Of a stretch of 64,000 bases of DNA, positions 60,452 to 64,000 are shown piece after piece. Each line of letters begins with the position of its first letter. Position 1 is the stretch's first letter. The DNA comes from Heliopora coerulea (Eukaryota; Cnidaria; Anthozoa; Scleralcyonacea; Helioporidae). The position numbers were made by a program, and so were the translations under genes. The stretch covers positions 372,001 to 436,000 of the forward strand of contig JASJOG010000239.1 of NCBI GenBank assembly GCA_030142905.1, read 5' to 3'. The notes under the pieces are model-generated. The model ran no database searches. It saw only the letters and a list, made by a program, of their open reading frames with translations, and had not been told where the DNA came from.

Positions 60452-62928
60452 CTACGCCTCTTTCCCATCCTCGACATTACCAATTTCTTTGGGTTTTCCA
60501 TCGTTACCAATTCCAACTGGCTTCACGACACCTTTCTCGTTTAATTTGCCCAACAAGTTCACCAGTTTCTCTGCTTCCTGCTCTTTCTCTTCTTCGCTCA
60601 TTTTATCCAGTGGGTTTTCAATGGTTTTATCCACCTGCGCACCTGATATAAAGAAAGTCGAATGCTGGCATATTCCTTTTTAAAATACTCTGCTAAAACC
60701 GCGGACAGTGCCAAACAGGCCACAGCCTTGTTTTCACCCGAGAGTTAAACGGTCACAGTTATTCTCAGCACTGAGTTGTACGGATTTTGTTGAAGACAGG
60801 CAGCCTTCACAAAGCATTACGGTGTTAGGAACTCCTGAACAGAAACTTTTTCATGATAATCTGATACTGCCAAAGTCAAACTGAAAAATGTTGACTCGAG
60901 CGGGATTTGAACTTTACCCATTTTTAACCACATAACCGATCAGTTCTTTCATCTGTCACATCTGTCATCGTTCACATAAGTACAACTCCCAGTTAAAGGA
61001 TTAGCAGGTGTGTAATGTTAAACAGCGACCTTACACAAGTTACTTGCCATTATGATTGCTAGTTTGAATTGTCTTTAGCCGTTTGCCGTACTGTCAAATT
61101 TTACCCAGAAACTTGACCGTGGGTATCATCAGGTTTAATCCGCCATTAAACAGATGAGTTGAAGCCTGGTGACGTGCTATGAACTGAAAGGTTTTGAGGT
61201 CGTTAAGGACAACTACAAATCTAACTCCATCATAACTTAAGACTGACTTCAAATAAAAAGTGAACTCAAACATTTTGGACACGAGAGTCTTTTGGCCATC
61301 GGTTCCAGATCCCTACCTATCCCTATCGTGGCGGTTTAGGGGTAATTTCATGCGTATATTTGTGTACATTGTCCCCTCAGAACGGTGCCGCTACGCTGCT
61401 GTCACCCGGCAATAACTCCGGTAACCTGGTCCGATAGTTGAGTTCTCGGCTCGGTGATTTACCCCCTATCCCACGAGGAACCAATAACTTCATATACCCG
61501 TCAAGATGTTATTTTTGCTACTACTTGGCTGACAGTGAAACTCGTCTTCGTATAAAATGGTTATTAAGCCACTGGAGAAGTTAATTCACTCATACTTGCC
61601 CGTGAAAAAATAAGCAGTCTCCAGCAAAGACTCAAACTAACCTGTCATGGGATCAATCTTGTCCCTGATTCTTTCATATTCCTCAGTATCCGAGTCTTCA
61701 TCATCCGTGGAGTAGTTTCCAGATGTCTCATCCTCACTCTTTCCAGCCATCAGACCATGGTCGGCCAAGAATCCTGCGGCATTGCCATAACCCGTGTACT
61801 TGATCAGGCGAGATACACTTTCCTTGCACAAAACAAATAAGAACTCGGCCACGCATTCCTGAAAAAAAGGAAAACATTTTCTCGGAATATTTGCTGTGAG
61901 ATGCAGTAGCATGAATGGTGACAATCACACGCCGAAATACAAACTCTGTTTCACCCTGACTTCAGCTGTACTGACGAAGTTCGTGACCGAATAATTTACA
62001 ATCTGCAGCTGTAACTAACTTTAACTCCTTCCCGTACGAGACGTCTTCCCTTGACGAGTAAAATCCTTTGGCGTTAGCCAAAGTGAAATTAAAAAGTCGG
62101 TAACGGACCGGAAAGGTTTAAGCGGTAAAAAAACACACCTTCAATTCATGGACAGCTGACGTTAGATGTCGAACCAATCTGCCTCGGGTTGTTTTTGATT
62201 CTTCTGGTTTCTCAGTGCCCACATAGCCTAACGGCGGCAAGACTTCTTGGCGAAGATACTTTCGGATTATCCTGTTATGTTTCGATAGAGTTGTTAGGAT
62301 GGAGAGTAGAGGAGTTAAGGTCTCCTTTACTGAGACATTATGTACAAGTCTTTGATCAAGGATTACCAAAAGAGCATGAATTGCTTCGACATTGAAGAAC
62401 TAAGGAAACAACAAATGAAGGTTAGTAACTGAAAATTTTTTAATATTAGCCAGCCAGGAGCTAAAAGTTGAATAATAAAGTATACTGAGCCAACCACTGT
62501 ATGTTATTGTACAGGTGTACTTGTAATTAAACTAGTTTATTGATTCACCAAACTTTAATAATCAACACCATCTACTAACCTCAAAGATGAAAGGATGTTC
62601 ATTATGGCTGTGGTTTGCCTCAAACTTTTTTCTCATTTCTCTTGCTTTGTTCTTTGGTATCTCCCAATACAAGAACTCATAGGATTGATATGGTAAATTG
62701 ATTAAAGTATTGATCACATTGTTCTGAAGGTTTTTTGGCTCATCTGGCAGTTGTTTGCATTTGATCAATAAATGACGGAGAACAATAATCACTGTATCAC
62801 ATGATGTTTTCACATCTTTCGGCGGCTTTTCTTGGTCAACCACCATTGTTATGTTAAAAAGAACCTTGAGGACTTCACCTAGTAATTCAATCTGGTTCTT
62901 TTCTAATGTAAATTCAGGCAGACTGCAC
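60452..62928 (-). CDS. RIC8A: RIC8 (synembryn), G-alpha chaperone/GEF, 3' part
   Basis: Four coding exons on the minus strand, all in phase: 62928-62580, 62399-62139, 61858-61642 and 60642-60452 (stop at 60452-60454). The gene continues upstream past the right edge, so only the C-terminal half is present. Landmarks: [52 protein letters not shown], then the acidic stretch [13 protein letters not shown], where vertebrate RIC8A is phosphorylated by CK2, and finally DPMTG and [20 protein letters not shown]8 is a cytosolic armadillo-fold protein that folds nascent G-alpha subunits and catalyses their nucleotide exchange. RIC8A and RIC8B split in vertebrates, so this is probably the single ancestral gene. 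The exon preceding 62928 was not found in the last 1.07 kb. Confidence 0.93.
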
Positions 62929-63636
62929 CTATAAGAAGAAATTAGGAAAGATAACCCTAGAAGTTCTTTATAACTATCCAAATTACATACTTCAAACTTC
63001 TGAGGGGCAGGCCCCCACTTTGCAAAACAAAATCATTTGGTATTTGCCAGAATAAGATTATTAAGTGTGCCCTTATCCCTTAATTGCTTAACAAAGTTGG
63101 TACTTAACTCATCCAGGGGAAAGTGTCTCACTTTGCTGAATGAAATATCAGGAATGTAACTAGAAAGGGGGGGTTGAGGGGGTTACAACCCCTGCCCTTT
63201 TTGTAGAAGATCTTATTTGCACCCTGTTAGTAACAGATTTTTGCCCTCATTTTCCAAAGCCAGGTAGATCTATTTCACTTGAAATAATCAAAATTACCCT
63301 GATGGTGCCTTAATACTACCATCCAACCCCTGCCTTCAAAATTTCTTGTTGTACCCATAAATATTCTGGTGTGGCTAGAATAAAATTATGAATTGTGCCC
63401 TTACCCCTAAATGGGTTAACATGAATGCACATACACACATATGTATATTATGTGTGTATACTCTACCATGTATAATGTATTACTGCCTTTTGAACTATTG
63501 CAACTGAACTATTGCATTTAGTTTTTAATATAGTTTTCTGAAGCAAATGTTTTTTTATAGAAATAGCTTATAAGTAAAGCATAGAACATTCCTCACTTGT
63601 ATTATTTTTCCTTACCCTAAAAAGAGGCTATTTTAC

Positions 63637-63902
63637 AAATATTAACTTAAATGTTAGCTGTTAAGTGTTAAATTACCACCATAATAAATACTGAGCTCCT
63701 GGCCATGCTCTTGGTGATGGCCTTCATAGCTCAGTTGGAAAAGCGTCACAGTAGATTTGCAAGGTCATGGGTTCAATTCCAAGCTGGATGACCCAAAGTT
63801 ACATTTTTTGCAACAGGTCCTGGGTTGGCTCTTTAAAACATTCAGACACTCAAAAATTTCCCTTCATCAGAAATATTAACTTAAATGTTAGCTGTTCAGT
63901 GT
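63637..63902. repeat. 32-base direct repeats bracketing a SINE-like insert
   Basis: AAATATTAACTTAAATGTTA and the following GCTGTT.AGTGT occur at 63637-63668 and again at 63871-63902 with a single difference. The 202 bases between hold the tRNA-like promoter. Confidence 0.8.
63719..63793 (+). repeat. tRNA-derived SINE-like sequence
   Basis: Carries an A box (TAGCTCAGTTGG) and B box (GGTTCAATTCC) at tRNA spacing, but the anticodon stem and acceptor ends do not pair properly. It is therefore a tRNA-derived SINE head or a dead tRNA, not a working tRNA gene. Confidence 0.55.
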
Positions 63903-64000
63903 GAATGCCACAACACTCCAATGAATATACTTCTTTATTTTACAAAGGAACTGTTTGAGATAAGCTTATAAAACATAGAAGCACAGGTAAACGTACACAA

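Larger units (their letters stand above)
62929..64000. other. RIC8 intron (partial) to right edge
   Basis: No further RIC8 exon recognised. Contains a tRNA-derived SINE-like sequence at about 63719-63793 within a pair of 32-base direct repeats. Confidence 0.5.

Noticed and set aside
61080..61140. Minus-strand CTGATGA followed by a TACCCA/TGGGTA stem, resembling a hammerhead
   Set aside because: The GAAA core is replaced by AAAA and no helix I or III partner is present, so the key catalytic base is missing.

Overview
The window is animal nuclear DNA. It has spliced genes with GT-AG introns, AT-rich intergenic sequence, many microsatellites, and many short non-autonomous repeats. Gene content and repeat style suggest a cnidarian, most likely an anthozoan (stony coral or sea anemone). 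That assignment is an inference; no species marker is present.

Layout from left to right: an (ATT)n run and a dispersed hairpin repeat; a broken class A GPCR gene on the minus strand (748-1724); a lone last exon of a penta-EF-hand protein (3211-3312); a complete 10-exon syntaxin-16 gene (3834-8440); two tandem, co-oriented SLC7 b0,+-type amino acid transporter genes (12172-19310 and 24797-34926), with a Harbinger-like element between them; a single-exon Mn-type cation diffusion facilitator on the minus strand (36515-37684), divergent from a 3-exon TMEM170 gene (38382-40955); a single-exon SLC49/FLVCR-like MFS transporter on the minus strand (43173-44537); a Cas-family (p130Cas/NEDD9-type) adhesion scaffold (48029-56802); and the 3' half of RIC8 on the minus strand (60452 to at least 62928, running off the right edge). 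Four of the nine recognisable functional genes are membrane transporters. The others serve membrane traffic (STX16), nuclear-envelope/ER shaping (TMEM170), adhesion signalling (Cas) and G-alpha folding (RIC8). I see no operon-like logic. The tandem SLC7 pair is the only functionally linked cluster.

The most striking non-gene content lies in intron 1 of the second SLC7 gene (25308-29458). Two sequences there, both on the minus strand, fold completely as hammerhead ribozymes: all three helices, the CUGAUGA and GAAA cores, and a UH cleavage site. They are at 29833-29878 and 28282-28341. Between them lies a gapless palindrome with 217-base arms, bordered by TA microsatellites. Further signs of Penelope-like retroelements appear in the TMEM170 intron (a decayed GIY-YIG domain beside a decayed hammerhead-like hairpin). 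A family of related hairpins is dispersed elsewhere in the window.

Other mobile DNA: an 811-bp Harbinger-like element with about 280-bp terminal inverted repeats, a TTA target duplication and an exon for a MADF-type DNA-binding domain; a 558-bp pogo/Tc1-like element keeping only the transposase tail; and two copies of a double-hairpin foldback family. The two SLC7 promoters share an E-box / inverted CCAAT / E-box arrangement.
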